Assembly (NCBI RefSeq): GCF_018603905.1
Contig: NZ_JAHFZZ010000010.1
Span: 340,510-404,509, forward strand
Length of the DNA stretch: 64,000 nt
Direction: 5' to 3'
Source of the DNA: Nonomuraea sp. NEAU-A123
GTDB taxonomy: Bacteria; Actinomycetota; Actinomycetes; Streptosporangiales; Streptosporangiaceae
Shown piece by piece: positions 63,404 through 64,000 of the stretch. The notes beneath the pieces are model-generated. The model saw only the letters and a list, made by a program, of their open reading frames with translations. It searched no databases and was not told the DNA's origin. The position numbers were made by a program, and so were the translations under genes. Position 1 is the first letter of the stretch. Each line of letters begins with the position of its first letter.

Positions 63404-64000
63404 TCAGCTCAAGGCCGTGCGTGCCCAGCCGAGTGCAGCGGTGGGGTTCATCCCGTGTGGGATGCGGTTGGTGGGGGTGTAGTTGAGCCATTGGTCGATG
63501 AGCCGGCCGAGGTGTTCGGGGACGTCCGGGGTGAGGTGATCGGCGCGGTCGGGCCGGGTGCCGGCTTGCATCAGGTGGCGGACCTGAAGCAGGTCGGCGT
63601 CGGTGCCGATGGTGGTTTCGATCTCGCGTCGTAGTGGGGCCTGGCCGGTCAGTAGCCAGTAGGCCAGGGCGCCGACGCCGTACAGGTCGGACAGGCCGCT
63701 GGGGGCGGCGTCGGTGGCGCCGAGTTGCTCGGGGCTGGCGAACCATTTGGTGCCGCCGGGGGATACCGTGGAGACGCTCTTGCCGGCTTGGTGCAGTTGG
63801 GACATGCCCCAGTCGATGATCCTGATGTTGGCAGGGCCGTCCAGGACGATGTTCTGCGGCTTGATGTCGAGGTGGATGATGTCGCTCAGGGCGGCGGCCT
63901 GCAGCCCGGCCAGCACCTGATCCAGGACCTGCAGGCTCCACGCCAGCGAGACGCCGGCGCCTGCCCGTTGTTGGAGGTGGAGGTTGAGGCTGCCGGGCTG
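63404..64000 (-). CDS. Serine/threonine protein kinase, C-terminal part (runs off window)
   Basis: The frame is open to the right window edge; 198 residues are seen. The catalytic loop is IHLDIKPQNIVLD (HxDxKxxN) and the metal-binding motif reads DWG instead of DFG. The activation segment GGTKWFASPEQLGA and LYGVGALAYWLLTG follow. The protein ends soon after the kinase fold (YTPTNRIPHGMNP), with no membrane helix or PASTA repeats, so it is a soluble kinase. The ATP-binding N-lobe lies outside. Confidence 0.85.
   Translation of the reverse strand, partial: QPGSLNLHLQQRAGAGVSLAWSLQVLDQVLAGLQAAALSDIIHLDIKPQNIVLDGPANIRIIDWGMSQLHQAGKSVSTVSPGGTKWFASPEQLGATDAAPSGLSDLYGVGALAYWLLTGQAPLRREIETTIGTDADLLQVRHLMQAGTRPDRADHLTPDVPEHLGRLIDQWLNYTPTNRIPHGMNPTAALGWARTALS

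Overview
The window reads as chromosomal DNA of a high-GC, spore-forming-type actinomycete. Evidence: almost every gene uses G or C in third codon positions, GTG and TTG starts are common, genes are often coupled by ATGA/GTGA overlaps, and the families present (SARP, LAL regulator, IdeR-type iron box, DUF2207, DUF6328, CGNR zinc finger) are typical of Streptomyces/Streptosporangiales relatives. The exact genus cannot be fixed from sequence alone. No tRNA, rRNA or CRISPR array is seen.

Layout. (1) 1-6655: edge of what looks like a specialised-metabolite locus: the tail of a SARP activator, a LeuA-type 2-isopropylmalate synthase with a 31-codon peptide ORF nested over its 3' end, a large LAL (LuxR-type) regulator and, converging on it across a perfect 15-bp hairpin, an acyl-CoA carboxylase carboxyltransferase plus a 69-residue DUF5988 protein. 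(2) 6850-15461: secreted GH92 mannosidase, an iron-box-controlled efeUOB iron uptake operon, then lemA and a DUF2207 membrane protein. (3) 15535-24850: a phage-like small protein and a GH20 remnant lead into a seven- or eight-gene catabolic operon (regulator, complete sugar ABC transporter with its own ATPase, two acetyl-xylan-esterase-like proteins, one without its nucleophile, and a SelA/DgaE-like PLP enzyme). (4) 24985-29162: an unknown secreted protein, a CGNR regulator, an arginase-family enzyme, and a sugar isomerase/Gfo-Idh-MocA pair. (5) 29302-37955: a rhamnoside module read leftward (binding protein, two permeases, GH78 rhamnosidase, DUF4434 protein) with LacI-like operators, and a divergent NAD epimerase. 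(6) 37960-41615: two divergent secreted cell-surface enzymes (GHL10-type hydrolase, peptidoglycan amidase) sharing the same C-terminal domain. (7) 41833-47871: a glycerol-type ABC transporter (glpSTPQ, DUF2160, glpV order). (8) 47962-51354: RecD2 helicase and an acyl-CoA dehydrogenase.

(9) 51655-64000 is an accessory, partly decayed region: a membrane pentapeptide-repeat protein, a HAD phosphatase, two related NUDIX hydrolases bracketing a divergent regulatory cassette (zinc-ribbon/XRE/TPR regulator facing a Ser-less resolvase-like protein, a small protein and an ATPase-like protein) with two tandem palindromes between them, then fragments of an IS transposase, an ABC exporter, a WbqC protein and a secreted protease, followed by small membrane proteins and the start of a Ser/Thr kinase cut by the window end.

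Most of the window is carbohydrate scavenging: three separate sugar or polyol ABC systems with matching extracellular or cytoplasmic hydrolases, of which one (the rhamnoside system) lacks its own ATPase and must borrow one. The most unusual items are the nested peptide ORF, the orphan SelA-like/esterase operon, the complementary active-site decay in the two glycerol-type ATPases, and the 54.3-58.3 kb NUDIX/XRE/recombinase-like cassette.
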